Source of the DNA: Rhodococcus gordoniae | GTDB lineage: Bacteria; Actinomycetota; Actinomycetes; Mycobacteriales; Mycobacteriaceae | DNA: 64,000 nt | Assembly: GCF_001646655.1 (NCBI RefSeq) | Contig: NZ_LPZN01000013.1 | Span: 124,001-188,000 of the forward strand | Direction of reading: 5' to 3' | Shown: positions 48,058 through 57,175 of the stretch, piece after piece | Numbering within the stretch: position 1 is the first letter of the stretch | How the letters are laid out: every line of letters begins with the position of its first letter | The notes under the pieces: model-generated | Databases searched by the model: none | Told to the model about the DNA's origin: nothing | Seen by the model: the letters and a program-made list of their open reading frames with translations, nothing else | Made by a program: the position numbers and the translations under genes

Positions 48058-48959
48058 AGCGATGCCTCCTCGTTCGTGGTGGCGGATGCGGATGTCCGGT
48101 GGAGATGGACCACGAGGTCCTGGAGCGAGATCGGCTGCACGTCCACCGGTCCGGAGGTGCGGGGAAGTTCGTCCGGGTCGCTGCGGAGGAAGGTCGTGCG
48201 GGCGACGCCGCCGAGTCCCTCCGTGTGCAGGACGGTGCTGTCGCCGACGATCCGTGCCACTTCGTCCGCCGGTCCGGTCGCCTGCGCGGCCCGGGTGCGC
48301 AGCGTGTCGGTGTCCTCGTCGACGACGAGATGTCCGCGGTCGAGCACGAGGACGTGTTCCAGGAGGTCGGCGACCTCGTCGATCAGGTGGGTCGACAACA
48401 CGACGGTGCGCGGCCGCTCGGCGTAGTCGAGCAGCAGTTCGTCGTAGAACATCTGCCGGGCGACGGCGTCGAGGCCCAGATACGGCTCGTCGAAGATCGT
48501 CACCGGTGCGCGCGACGCGAGGCCCACCACGATGCCCAGCGCGGAACTCATGCCGCGGGAGAGCTTCTTGACCTTGCGGCCGCAGGGCAGCGCGAACCTC
48601 TCGGCCAGCCGCTCGGCGTACCCCCGATCCCACAGTGGCAGCAGCAGTTCCGCCGAAGCGAGCACGTGCCCGACCCGCAGGTCGTCGGGATGACGCTGGG
48701 TGTCGGCGACGAAGCACAGCTGCTGGAGTACGGCGGTGTTCTCGTACGGATCCGCTCCGAACACCTCGACGCTGCCGGTGGTGGGACGCAGGTGGCCCGC
48801 AAGCAGCTGCATCAGGGTGGTCTTGCCGGCGCCGTTGCGGCCGAGCAGGCCGTAGATCGTGTTCCGGTGCAGCGTGAAGTCGGCGTCGGTGAGGGCAGCG
48901 ACGTCCCCGAACTGCATGCCGAGGTGACGCGCGCGGACGACGGGCGAGGTGATGGTCAT
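48054..48959 (-). CDS. ABC transporter ATP-binding protein
   Basis: The 301-residue ATPase has Walker A L-L-G-R-N-G-A-G-K-T-T-L (about residue 42). The signature is atypical, L-S-R-G-M instead of LSGGQ, as seen in YtrB/BcrA-like exporters. Walker B is V-T-I-F-D-E-P-Y-L-G-L-D, and the switch His is in S-T-H-L-I. A C-terminal extension of about 80 residues follows. It overlaps both neighbours by four bases. The operon is reverse-strand, convergent with map. Confidence 0.9.
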   Translation of the reverse strand: MTITSPVVRARHLGMQFGDVAALTDADFTLHRNTIYGLLGRNGAGKTTLMQLLAGHLRPTTGSVEVFGADPYENTAVLQQLCFVADTQRHPDDLRVGHVLASAELLLPLWDRGYAERLAERFALPCGRKVKKLSRGMSSALGIVVGLASRAPVTIFDEPYLGLDAVARQMFYDELLLDYAERPRTVVLSTHLIDEVADLLEHVLVLDRGHLVVDEDTDTLRTRAAQATGPADEVARIVGDSTVLHTEGLGGVARTTFLRSDPDELPRTSGPVDVQPISLQDLVVHLHRTSASATTNEEASL

Positions 48960-49318
48960 CTGTGCTCCCGTGTGTCGAGCATGGACTTGAGCTCGTCGAT
49001 GCCGATTCCGAGTTTTCCGGCCTCGAGGACGAGCGGGACGACGTACTGCCGGGCGAACCGATCCCGTCGCCGGGCGACCAGCTTGTCGCGGGCGCCGGTG
49101 GTGACGAACATGCCGATTCCTCGCTTCTTGTAGAGGATTCCCTCGGTTGTCAGGGCGTTGAGACCCTTCGCCGCCGTGGCCGGATTGATGCGATGGAAGG
49201 CGGCGAGCTCGTTCGTGGAGGGAACCTGCGTCTCTTCCGCGAGGCTGCCGTCGACGATCGAGTTCTCGATGAGCTCGGCGATCTGCCGGAAGAGGGGCTT
49301 GCCCTCGTCGTTCAGCAC
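48956..49318 (-). CDS. GntR-family (YtrA type) repressor
   Basis: The 120-residue protein has the winged-helix GntR N terminus (P-L-F-R-Q-I-A-E-L-I-E and Q-V-P-S-T-N-E-L-A). It also has a short C-terminal helix pair, the YtrA layout without an effector domain. The GTG start lies 31 bases downstream of a perfect palindrome (49349-49372), its probable operator. It is the first gene of the regulator-ATPase-permease operon and probably represses itself and the transporter. Confidence 0.9.
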   Translation of the reverse strand: MLNDEGKPLFRQIAELIENSIVDGSLAEETQVPSTNELAAFHRINPATAAKGLNALTTEGILYKKRGIGMFVTTGARDKLVARRRDRFARQYVVPLVLEAGKLGIGIDELKSMLDTREHR

Positions 49319-49348
49319 GATGCTCCTGAACCCGAAGGCGGGTGCATC

Positions 49349-49372
49349 GGTTCATTACTCATGTAATGAACC
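49349..49372. promoter_or_regulatory. Perfect palindromic operator of the GntR-ABC operon
   Basis: GGTTCATTAC (49349-49358), a TCAT spacer and GTAATGAACC (49363-49372) form a perfect 10-base inverted repeat. It lies 31 bases before the gntR start and 65 bases before the divergent gene at 49437. It is AT-rich against a GC-rich background, typical of a YtrA-type operator. Confidence 0.75.
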
Positions 49373-49424
49373 ATAGGACCTGATCGTCGATACGGCAAGA
49401 GCCGGTGCACCTACCGCGGCCATG

Positions 49425-49430
49425 TAGCGT
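49425..49430 (+). promoter_or_regulatory. -10 element TAGCGT of the hydrolase-like gene (probable leaderless start)
   Basis: TAGCGT fits TANNNT and ends 6 bases before ATG 49437. The GntR operator lies about 53 bases upstream, so repression in both directions is possible. Confidence 0.45.
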
Positions 49431-49436
49431 TTGCGC

Positions 49437-50003
49437 ATGGACTCGAGGACGGTGACCACGCCCGGTGGCGACGTGCAGGTACGGATCGGCGGCCCCGAAA
49501 GTCGTTACACGGTGCTGCTCTTCCCGGATGCGGGAGAGAACGCGGACGTGTACGACGTCGTGTGCGAGCGGCTGCACACCTCCGACCTACGGACGATCGT
49601 GGTCGAGAAGATCGACGGACTCGCGCCCGGTGACGTCTTCGCCCTGCTCGACGGTCTCGCCCTGCCCTGGGTGCACCTGGCGGGCAGTGGAGCAGGAGCC
49701 GAGCTGGCATGGGCCGTCGCCGCAGGACGATTCGGACGCTTCGCGAGTCTCGTGGTCGCCGATCGCGGCCATCCCGCGGTCCCGGACCGCGACGGCACGG
49801 TGCGCGACGCCACGGCGCCGCCCGCGGAGGTCCCCACCACGATCGTCGTCGGTACCTCGTCGCGTCGCGCCGAGGCCGACGCGTCGATGCGCTACGTGAC
49901 GGGGGAGTTCCGGGTGGTCGAACTCGACGGAGTGGACAACGTGCCCGTCGATGCGCCCACCGACTTCGCGTCCGCGATCGCGCTGCGTACCGGCAGCTGG
50001 TGA
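49437..50003 (+). CDS. Alpha/beta-hydrolase-fold protein lacking the Ser nucleophile
   Basis: The 188-residue protein follows the first half of an alpha/beta hydrolase (Y-T-V-L-L-F-P-D-A-G and a nucleophile elbow). The elbow reads A-G-S-G-A-G, so the position expected for Ser in G-x-S-x-G is Gly. No clear catalytic His is seen at the C terminus. It may be a non-enzymatic relative or have another function. M. tuberculosis Rv2854 occupies the same place next to mtr. The ATG at 49437 is 6 bases after TAGCGT. Confidence 0.75.
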   Translation: MDSRTVTTPGGDVQVRIGGPESRYTVLLFPDAGENADVYDVVCERLHTSDLRTIVVEKIDGLAPGDVFALLDGLALPWVHLAGSGAGAELAWAVAAGRFGRFASLVVADRGHPAVPDRDGTVRDATAPPAEVPTTIVVGTSSRRAEADASMRYVTGEFRVVELDGVDNVPVDAPTDFASAIALRTGSW

Positions 50004-50079
50004 TACGCGTGTGGCCTGCGGCCCCGGAGGGCGGCAGGCCACACGGCGCTGACGAGGGTGCTCAAAGACCGGGGAGCGC

Positions 50080-51453
50080 TCAGAGACCGAGCAGCGCGTT
50101 CTCGACGAGCTCGGGCAGAGCGGGATGGATCCAGTACTGGCCGGTCGCCATCTCCCGGGCGGGCAGACCGAACGACATCGCCTGGATGAGCGGCTGGATC
50201 ACTGTCGACGCCTGCGACCCGATGATGTGGGCACCGAGCAGCAGACCCGTGGACCGATCGGCGATCAGCTTGCAGAAGCCCTCGGTGTCCTCCATCGCCC
50301 ACCCGTAGGCGACGTTCCCGTAGTCCTGGATCTTGACGGAGATGTCGTATCCCGCGTCCCGGGCCTCGGCCTCGGTGAGGCCGACGGTCGCGATCTGCGG
50401 ATCGGTGAACACGGCCGACGGGACGAAGCGATGGTCCGTTCGGTGCAGACCCGCGGGGTCGCCACCCCACGCGCCGCGGAGCAGGTTGTGCTGCACGACC
50501 CGGGCCTCGTGGTTGGCGACGTGCTTGAGCTGGTAGGGCGACGACACGTCACCGAGCGCGAAGACCCCCGCCGCGGACGTGCGCTGGAACTCGTCGACCA
50601 CGATGCGGCCCTGCGCGTCGAGCTCGATGCCGGCCGCCGCGGTGTCGAGCAGGTCTCCGTTCGGCTGCCGGCCCGTCGCGACGAGCAGAGCGTCGCCGCT
50701 CACGACGGTGCCGTCGGCGAGCTCGACCTCGACGCCGTCGCCGACAGGACGGAACTCCCGCGCGGGGTTGGCGAGGTGGACGTCCCACTTGGCGGCGGCC
50801 AGCGCGGTGAATCGTTGGGAGACGTCGGCGTCCAGATGCCGCAGCAGGCGGTCGGTCCGCGCCACCACCGAGACCCGGGTGCCGAGCGCCGAGAACACGT
50901 GGGCGAATTCCATCGCGATGAAGCCGGTCCCGAGGATCACGAGGGATTCGGGCAGTTTCGGCAGTCGCATGACGTCGTCGCTCGTGTGATATCTCACACC
51001 GGAGTCGAGCACGTCCTGCGGAATCGTCGGCCGCGAACCGGCCGCCACGACCACCTGATCCGCGGTGATCACCTCTCCGGTTCCGGTGTCGATGCGGCGC
51101 TCGCCGACGAAACGCGCGTGCCCGCCGTAGACCGTGACGTTCGCGCAGTCCTCGCGGCGGTAGCGCTCGCCGCCCGCCGCGATCGGATCGATACGGCCGA
51201 AGACCCGGTCGACGATGTCGTTCCACCGCACCCCGTCGACGGACGCGTCGACGCCGTACTTCGCCGCGTTCCGGATCGTATGGGCGACCTCGGCGGCGTA
51301 GACGTACATCTTCGTGGGGATGCAGCCGACGTTGAGGCAGGTGCCACCGAAGGTGCCTTGTTCGAGAAGGGCGACGCGCATCCCGTCGTAGCGCTCGTCG
51401 AGGATCGAATTCCCCGATCCTGTGCCGATGATCGCGAGGTCGTAGTGGGTCAC
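50080..51453 (-). CDS. mtr: Mycothione reductase
   Basis: This NADPH-dependent flavoenzyme reduces mycothiol disulfide, the actinobacterial counterpart of glutathione reductase. The 457-residue protein has FAD motif I-I-G-T-G-S-G, redox pair C39-L-N-V-G-C44, an NADPH-binding domain with [10 protein letters not shown], and the C-terminal H-P-A-L-P-E active-site His from the partner subunit. The GTG start overlaps the lipase gene stop by 4 bases, so the two form an operon. Its presence shows that the organism makes mycothiol. Confidence 0.94.
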   Translation of the reverse strand: MTHYDLAIIGTGSGNSILDERYDGMRVALLEQGTFGGTCLNVGCIPTKMYVYAAEVAHTIRNAAKYGVDASVDGVRWNDIVDRVFGRIDPIAAGGERYRREDCANVTVYGGHARFVGERRIDTGTGEVITADQVVVAAGSRPTIPQDVLDSGVRYHTSDDVMRLPKLPESLVILGTGFIAMEFAHVFSALGTRVSVVARTDRLLRHLDADVSQRFTALAAAKWDVHLANPAREFRPVGDGVEVELADGTVVSGDALLVATGRQPNGDLLDTAAAGIELDAQGRIVVDEFQRTSAAGVFALGDVSSPYQLKHVANHEARVVQHNLLRGAWGGDPAGLHRTDHRFVPSAVFTDPQIATVGLTEAEARDAGYDISVKIQDYGNVAYGWAMEDTEGFCKLIADRSTGLLLGAHIIGSQASTVIQPLIQAMSFGLPAREMATGQYWIHPALPELVENALLGL

Positions 51454-52547
51454 GCGTGCTCTCCCATGGGTCGATGCAGTACGGAAACGGGGGCGGAGCC
51501 GGCGAAGTCGTCGGTCTCGGTGCCGGAACCGGAGGTCTCCGCCTCGGTGCCGGAACCGGAGGTCTCCGCCTCGTCCGCTCCGTCCAACCATTCCAGCCAC
51601 AGGTCCAATTCCCGGAAGGCCACCGCGAGCGGGCCGGGGGTGGACAGGAACACGTCGTGGCGGGCACCGTCGATCGGCACGATCGTCGTGCGGTTCCCGA
51701 GGCAACCCGCCCATCGCGCGATCTGGCGGACGTCGAGTACCGCGTCGACCGTGTCGACACTCGCGTCGTACCGCGGAGCGGAACGCGAGGCGCCGGACCG
51801 CAGGATCAGCGACGGCACCCCGATGTCGAGTCCGCGGTGCAGTACGGAATGGCCCCGCCGGACCGCACGCAACCACCCGAACCGGATGGGGAAACCGGTG
51901 AGTGGCTTCCAGTCGAGGTCGTAGCGCCAGCCGTCGCTCTGCAGGCTGCGGCCGTAGCTCTCGGTCTTCGGCAGCGGGATCGGCGCCCGGGGCCGGAGCC
52001 GGCCGACGGCGTCGATGAGCGTCGTACCCACATTGCGCAGGTAGGAGGGCCCCTGCAGGTCGAACCAGGGGCTGTTCAAAACGAGACCCACGATGCCCGC
52101 CGCGGCCGGCCCACCGGGTCGGCGACCGAGCCGGTCGAGCCACAACGGCAGCACCAGCCCGCCCGTCGAATGGGCCGCCAGTAGCACACCGCCGCCGACC
52201 TCGCTGCGCACCACCCTCAGCGCCTCGTCGAGTTCGGCGTCGTAGTAGGCGAGATCGGTGACGAAGTGGGGGGTGTGTCCGGGTGCCCGTGAGCGACCGC
52301 ACTTGCGCAGGTCGAGGGCGAAGAACCGGTAGCCGCGCGCCGCGAAGTGCTCGGCGAGGTGCTGCTGGAAGAAATAGTCGGTGAAGCCGTGGATGTAGAG
52401 CACCGCGCGGTCGGGCAGATCGGTGGTCGCCGGCTGGTAGCGCACCAGGGTCGCCGAGATCTCGCCTTCACCGTCGGGGTCGGTGCCCAGTGGCAGGTCG
52501 AGCTGCTCGTAGCCGTCTCCGAGGACGTCAGGACGCCAAGTAGTCAC
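51450..52547 (-). CDS. Alpha/beta hydrolase, monoglyceride lipase/lysophospholipase-like
   Basis: The 365-residue enzyme has an oxyanion region Y-I-H-G-F-T-D and a nucleophile elbow A-A-H-S-T-G-G. The catalytic His is in I-D-G-A-R-H-D near residue 315. The cytosolic form has no signal peptide. Its last part carries two copies of A-E-T-S-G-S-G-T-E, encoded by a perfect 27-base tandem duplication (51516-51569). Start: GTG 52547, 6 bases after reverse-strand TAGGGT; GTG 52553 is the alternative. It is cotranscribed with mtr. Confidence 0.87.
   Translation of the reverse strand: MTTWRPDVLGDGYEQLDLPLGTDPDGEGEISATLVRYQPATTDLPDRAVLYIHGFTDYFFQQHLAEHFAARGYRFFALDLRKCGRSRAPGHTPHFVTDLAYYDAELDEALRVVRSEVGGGVLLAAHSTGGLVLPLWLDRLGRRPGGPAAAGIVGLVLNSPWFDLQGPSYLRNVGTTLIDAVGRLRPRAPIPLPKTESYGRSLQSDGWRYDLDWKPLTGFPIRFGWLRAVRRGHSVLHRGLDIGVPSLILRSGASRSAPRYDASVDTVDAVLDVRQIARWAGCLGNRTTIVPIDGARHDVFLSTPGPLAVAFRELDLWLEWLDGADEAETSGSGTEAETSGSGTETDDFAGSAPVSVLHRPMGEHA
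51516..51569. repeat. Perfect 27-base tandem duplication in the lipase gene
   Basis: Two identical 27-base units (51516-51542 and 51543-51569) encode a nine-residue repeat near the C terminus of the reverse-strand lipase. The reading frame is kept. Copy number may vary among strains. Confidence 0.9.
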
Positions 52548-52553
52548 TATCAC

Positions 52554-52559
52554 ACCCTA
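52554..52559 (-). promoter_or_regulatory. -10 element TAGGGT of the lipase-mtr operon (probable leaderless start)
   Basis: On the reverse strand TAGGGT fits TANNNT and ends 6 bases before GTG 52547. Confidence 0.45.
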
Positions 52560-52627
52560 GGTGTGTTCGCCGACCACCGCTCATGGGTACACAATGAGGT
52601 GAAATGAAACGCCGGACAACGCGCGGG

Positions 52628-52633
52628 TAACCT
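52628..52633 (+). promoter_or_regulatory. Possible -10 element TAACCT for mqo
   Basis: TAACCT fits TANNNT about 100 bases before the mqo GTG. The gap 52560-52733 shows no other clear feature except an AAGGAAG site before the start. Confidence 0.3.
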
Positions 52634-52733
52634 GTCGGTCGCATTCGCGCGCCGCGTTGCGGGACACTCACGCGAGACGGTACCTCCGTATTTCGGCGGC
52701 GCGTGCGAACCAGACAAGGAAGTCGATTTCCCA

Positions 52734-54260
52734 GTGTCAGAGAACGTAGTAGCGAAAACCGACGTAGTGCTCGTGGGCGCGGGCATCATGAGCGCAACCC
52801 TCGGTGCGTTGTTGCGTCAGGTGCAGCCCGACTGGTCGATCACCGCGTTCGAGCGTCTCGACGCCGCGGCGGCCGAGAGCAGTGATCCCTGGAACAACGC
52901 CGGTACGGGCCACTCCGCGCTGTGTGAGCTCAACTACACCCCCGGCAAGCCGGACGGTTCGGTCGACATCGCGAAGGCCGTGAACGTCAACGAGCAGTTC
53001 CAGGTCTCGCGGCAGTTCTGGGCGTACGCCGTCGACAACGGCATCCTGTCCGACCCGAAGAACTTCATCAACCCGGTTCCGCACGTGAGCTTCGTGCACG
53101 GCGCCGAGAACGTGAAGTACCTGCGTGCCCGCTACGACGCTCTCGCCGGCCATCCCCTCTTCGAGGGCATGGAGTACACCGAGAACCCCGAGGTCTTCAC
53201 CGAGCGCCTGCCGCTCATGGGCAAGGGCCGCGACTTCTCCGATCCGGTCGCGCTGAACTGGACGCAGACCGGAACCGACGTCGACTTCGGCGCTCTCACC
53301 AAACAGCTCATCAACCACGTCGCGGCCTCGGGCGGCTCCGTCTTCTTCGGGCACGACGTCACCGACATCGCCAAGCAGTCCGACGGCAGCTGGATCGTGA
53401 AGGTGCGCAATCGCCGCACCGGCGAGTCACGCAAGGTCCAGGCGAAGTTCGTCTTCGTCGGCGCGGGTGGCGGTGCACTTCACCTGCTGCAGAAGTCGGG
53501 CATCAAGGAGATCAAGGGCTTCGGCGGCTTCCCCGTCTCCGGTGCCTTCCTGCGCTGCACCAACCCCGAGGTCATCGCGCAGCACAGCGCGAAGGTCTAC
53601 GGCAAGGCCGCGGTCGGCGCCCCTCCGATGTCGGTTCCGCACCTCGACACGCGCGTGATCGGCGGCAAGCAGGGTCTGCTGTTCGGCCCCTACGCCGGGT
53701 GGTCGCCCAAGTTCCTCAAGCAGGGCGGCATCATGGACCTGCCCAAGTCGGTCAAGCCCGGCAACCTGATGTCGATGCTCGGCGTCGGTGTCACCGAACT
53801 CGGCCTCGTCAAGTACCTCGTCGGCGAGCTGATGCAGTCGCCCGCCGACCGCATCGGCACCCTCGCCGAGTTCGTTCCCGAAGCGCGTCTCGAGGACTGG
53901 GAGCTCATCGTCGCCGGCCAGCGGGTGCAGGTCATCCGCCGCAAGGGTGCGGGCGGTGTCCTCGAGTTCGGTACCGCCGTGGTCAATGCGGGCGACGGTT
54001 CGATCGCCGGCCTGCTCGGTGCGTCGCCGGGTGCCTCGACGGCGGTCCCGGCCATGCTCGACGTGCTCGAGCGGTGCTTCCCGCAGCAGTGGGCGGGTTG
54101 GCAGTCCAAGCTCCGCGAGATGGTCCCGTCCCTCGGCGTCAGGCTGTCCGACAACCCCGACCTGTTCCGTCAGGTGTGGGACCACAGCACGAGGTCGCTC
54201 CAGCTCGACGTCGTCTCCGACACCGTGGCCGAGGCGCCCGTCGAGGCCGCCGCGGTCTGA
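52734..54260 (+). CDS. mqo: Malate:quinone oxidoreductase
   Basis: This membrane-associated FAD enzyme oxidises malate to oxaloacetate and passes electrons to the quinone pool, bypassing or complementing malate dehydrogenase. The 508-residue protein has FAD motif [13 protein letters not shown] and the characteristic [16 protein letters not shown] segment. It also has V-G-A-G-G-G-A-L and a C-terminal Q-Q-W-A-G-W. AAGGAAG stands 11 bases before the GTG. A hairpin terminator follows. Confidence 0.96.
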   Translation: MSENVVAKTDVVLVGAGIMSATLGALLRQVQPDWSITAFERLDAAAAESSDPWNNAGTGHSALCELNYTPGKPDGSVDIAKAVNVNEQFQVSRQFWAYAVDNGILSDPKNFINPVPHVSFVHGAENVKYLRARYDALAGHPLFEGMEYTENPEVFTERLPLMGKGRDFSDPVALNWTQTGTDVDFGALTKQLINHVAASGGSVFFGHDVTDIAKQSDGSWIVKVRNRRTGESRKVQAKFVFVGAGGGALHLLQKSGIKEIKGFGGFPVSGAFLRCTNPEVIAQHSAKVYGKAAVGAPPMSVPHLDTRVIGGKQGLLFGPYAGWSPKFLKQGGIMDLPKSVKPGNLMSMLGVGVTELGLVKYLVGELMQSPADRIGTLAEFVPEARLEDWELIVAGQRVQVIRRKGAGGVLEFGTAVVNAGDGSIAGLLGASPGASTAVPAMLDVLERCFPQQWAGWQSKLREMVPSLGVRLSDNPDLFRQVWDHSTRSLQLDVVSDTVAEAPVEAAAV

Positions 54261-54272
54261 TCCGATCACCGC

Positions 54273-54306
54273 ACCTGTGGCCCGAGGCGATGCCCGGGCC
54301 ACAGGT
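54273..54306 (+). terminator. Hairpin terminator after mqo
   Basis: ACCTGTGGCCCG (54273-54284) pairs perfectly with CGGGCCACAGGT (54295-54306) across a 10-base loop. Confidence 0.75.
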
Positions 54307-54359
54307 GTCCTGACGGTGGGTCCGACCGGCGGATTCGCCGCGACACGAGAGATGGGGAG

Positions 54360-55622
54360 ATGCCCGTGCCCGCTGCCGCAGAGGACGAGACCAGCTACCT
54401 GGTCGGACTCGATCTCCGCGGACGCCGCGTCGTGATCGTCGGAGGGGGCAGCGTCGCGCAGCGGCGTCTCGGCCTGCTCGTCGCGTCCGGCGCCCGCGTC
54501 CATGTCGTCACCCGGGCCGCGACCCCCGTGGTCGAGAGCATGGCGACGAAAGGCCGCATCACGCTCGACCTGCGTGACTACCGCGACGGGGATCTCGACG
54601 GCGCGTGGTACGCCATGGCCTGCACCGACGAGCCCGAGACCAACGCGGCCGTCGTCGCAGAGGCCGAACGCAACAGGATCTTCTGCGTCCGCGCCGACAA
54701 CGCCCGCCACGGCAGTGCCGTCACTCCCGCCACCGCCCGGTACGAAGGCCTCGCCGTCGGTGTCCTCGCCGGAGGCGACCACCGTAGGTCCGCCGCCGTG
54801 CGCACCTCGATCCGCGACGCTCTCGCCGGAGCGACCGTCACGGAGTTCGCCGACGCCGGACCGAAGCCGGTCGGCGTGGCTCTCGTGGGCGGCGGTCCCG
54901 GCGATCCCGATCTCATCACCGTCCGTGGCCGCAGGCTCCTCGCCCGCGCCGACGTCGTGGTCGCCGACCACCTTGCACCGCAGGAACTGCTCGCGGAACT
55001 CGATCATCACGTCGAGGTGATCGACGCCGCGAAGCTCCCGTACGGACGGGCGATGGCCCAGCAGATGATCAACGAGACCCTGATCGACCGTGCGAGGGCC
55101 GGCAAGTTCGTCGTCCGGCTCAAGGGCGGCGACCCGTACGTCTTCGGTCGCGGCTACGAGGAGCTCGAGGCCTGCACTGCGGCCGGGATTCCTGTCACCG
55201 TCGTCCCGGGCATCACCAGCGCGATCTCCGTGCCTTCCGCGGCAGGCATCCCCGTCACCCATCGCGGCGTCACCCACGAGTTCGTCGTCGTCAGCGGACA
55301 CGTCGCGCCGGGACATCCCGACTCGCTCACCGACTGGGACGCGCTCGCGAAGTTGCGGGGCACCCTGGTCCTGCTCATGGCTGTCGAACGCATCGACCGG
55401 TTCGCCGATGCCCTGATCGCCGGCGGACGTCCCGCAGACACCCCGGTGGTCGTCGTGCAGGAGGGAACACTGCGCAGTCAGCGCGTGGTGCGTGCCGATC
55501 TGTCGACCGTCGCGCACCGCGTCCGCGACGAGGGCGTGCGCCCGCCCGCGATCATCGTGATCGGGCCGGTGGCCGGATTCGGACTCGATCCGCGGACCGG
55601 CTCCGACTCGGACGGTGGGTAA
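54360..55622 (+). CDS. cysG: Siroheme synthase CysG (precorrin-2 dehydrogenase fused to uroporphyrinogen-III methyltransferase)
   Basis: This fused enzyme methylates uroporphyrinogen III and converts precorrin-2 toward siroheme, cofactor of sulfite and nitrite reductases. The 420 residues split into an NAD-binding dehydrogenase/ferrochelatase domain (V-I-V-G-G-G-S-V-A-Q-R-R, 1 to about 155) and a SUMT domain (V-G-G-G-P-G-D-P-D-L-I-T-V-R-G and D-P-Y-V-F-G-R-G). ATG 54360 abuts GGGGAG, so GTG 54366 (spacing 6) is an alternative start. It matches Rv2847c by position. Confidence 0.93.
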   Translation: MPVPAAAEDETSYLVGLDLRGRRVVIVGGGSVAQRRLGLLVASGARVHVVTRAATPVVESMATKGRITLDLRDYRDGDLDGAWYAMACTDEPETNAAVVAEAERNRIFCVRADNARHGSAVTPATARYEGLAVGVLAGGDHRRSAAVRTSIRDALAGATVTEFADAGPKPVGVALVGGGPGDPDLITVRGRRLLARADVVVADHLAPQELLAELDHHVEVIDAAKLPYGRAMAQQMINETLIDRARAGKFVVRLKGGDPYVFGRGYEELEACTAAGIPVTVVPGITSAISVPSAAGIPVTHRGVTHEFVVVSGHVAPGHPDSLTDWDALAKLRGTLVLLMAVERIDRFADALIAGGRPADTPVVVVQEGTLRSQRVVRADLSTVAHRVRDEGVRPPAIIVIGPVAGFGLDPRTGSDSDGG

Positions 55623-55625
55623 CGT
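55620..55625 (+). promoter_or_regulatory. -10 element TAACGT of efpA (probable leaderless start)
   Basis: TAACGT overlaps the cysG stop codon and ends 8 bases before GTG 55634. Confidence 0.4.
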
Positions 55626-55633
55626 TGGAACAC

Positions 55634-57103
55634 GTGTCAGCCACCTCGCATCCGTCGGCCACCCGCGCGGTCGCTCTGGCCATGTTGGTCCTCAGCGGTC
55701 TCCAGTTGATGGTCGTTCTCGACGGAACGGTCGCGAATCTCGCGCTCGCTCCGCTGCAGAGCGATCTGGGACTGTCGGATTCGGGTCGCAACTGGGTCCT
55801 CACCTCGTACGCCCTCGCGTTCGGCGGACTGATGCTCCTCGGCGGCCGCCTGGGCGACAGTTACGGGCGCAAACGCATGTTCATGGGCGGGGTCGGCCTG
55901 TTCACCCTGGCGTCCCTTCTGTGCGGGCTGGCGACCGGCGAAGCGATGCTCATCGGCGCCCGCGCCCTGCAGGGTGTCGGGGCCGCGGTCGCGTCCCCGA
56001 CCGCTCTCGCGCTCGTTGCGACGACCTTCGCCGCAGGCCCGGCACGCAACCGCGCCATCGCGGTCTTCGCCGCCATGACCGGCGTCGGGTCCATCGCGGG
56101 ACTCATCCTCGGTGGGGCCCTCACACAGGTGTCGTGGCGCTGGATCTTCCTCATCAACGTCCCCATCGGTGTGCTCATCGTCGTGCTTGCCGCGATCGCG
56201 CTGCGTGAGACCGCGTCCGAACGCCTCGCGCTCGACGTTCCCGGCGCGATCCTCGCGACGCTCGGCTGCACCGGTCTGGTCTTCGGTCTCACCGAGGGCC
56301 CCGAACTCGGCTGGTCGAGCCTTCCGGTGATCGGTGCTGTCGCCGCGGGCTTCGTGCTGCTGGGACTGTTCCTGCTCGTCGAGCGGCGGGCCGAGAACCC
56401 GCTGTTGCCGTTCGTGCTGTTCCGGAACAAGGACCGCGTCGCGACCTTCGTGGCGATCTTCTTCGCGGGTGCGGTGATGTTCAGCCTCGCGGCCTTCGTC
56501 GCCCTGTTCGTACAGGACATTCTCGGCTACAGCCCACTCTCCGCGGGCCTGGCGTTCGTGCCGTTCGCCTTCGGTCTCGGAGGCGCCGCCGCGGTGTCGT
56601 CGAAGATGGTCGCGCGGATCGAACCCCGCTGGCTGGTGGTCACCGGCTCGGTGATCATGACGGTGAGCCTCCTCTACGGATCGACGATGGACGGTAGCGT
56701 CCGCTACTTCCCGACCCTGTTCGTGCTGGTGCTCGTCGTCGGTTTCGGCGTCGGACTGGCCGTCGTCCCGCTGCCGCTGTGCGCGATCTCCGGGGTGGGT
56801 CCGCACGAGATCGGACCGCTCTCGGCGATCGCGCAGGTCGCACAGACCCTCGGAGGTCCGGTCGGCCTCGGTGTGATCGGTGCGATGGCCACCTCGCGGA
56901 CGATGTCGCTCGGCGGTGTCTCGGGGGCCGTCGCCGGCATGACCGACGCCCAGCTCGTAGCCCAGGGCGAGGGTTACATGTTCGCGCTGGTCGGCTGCGC
57001 CGTCTGCGCGGTGATCGCCGGTATCGCGGCTCTGTTCATCCGCTTCACCCCCGAAGAGGTCGCCCAGGCGCAGGAAGCCGAGAAGGCCGCGCAGACGTCC
57101 TGA
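55634..57103 (+). CDS. efpA: MFS drug exporter EfpA-like (DHA2 family)
   Basis: EfpA of mycobacteria is an essential fourteen-span efflux protein induced by isoniazid and linked to lipid or drug transport. This 489-residue protein has the near-diagnostic V-V-L-D-G-T-V-A-N-L-A-L-A-P near the N terminus. It also has L-G-G-R-L-G-D-x-x-G-R-K-R and L-Q-G-V-G-A-A-V-A-S-P-T. Position between cysG and proS is the same as in M. tuberculosis. The GTG at 55634 is preferred because TTG 55625 overlaps the -10 box. Confidence 0.92.
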   Translation: MSATSHPSATRAVALAMLVLSGLQLMVVLDGTVANLALAPLQSDLGLSDSGRNWVLTSYALAFGGLMLLGGRLGDSYGRKRMFMGGVGLFTLASLLCGLATGEAMLIGARALQGVGAAVASPTALALVATTFAAGPARNRAIAVFAAMTGVGSIAGLILGGALTQVSWRWIFLINVPIGVLIVVLAAIALRETASERLALDVPGAILATLGCTGLVFGLTEGPELGWSSLPVIGAVAAGFVLLGLFLLVERRAENPLLPFVLFRNKDRVATFVAIFFAGAVMFSLAAFVALFVQDILGYSPLSAGLAFVPFAFGLGGAAAVSSKMVARIEPRWLVVTGSVIMTVSLLYGSTMDGSVRYFPTLFVLVLVVGFGVGLAVVPLPLCAISGVGPHEIGPLSAIAQVAQTLGGPVGLGVIGAMATSRTMSLGGVSGAVAGMTDAQLVAQGEGYMFALVGCAVCAVIAGIAALFIRFTPEEVAQAQEAEKAAQTS

Positions 57104-57175
57104 TCCCGGGACCGTCGGCGCGGCGGATGAGTTTGTTCACGCCTGCCACGCGCGAACGCCGGGTACCCGACGCCC

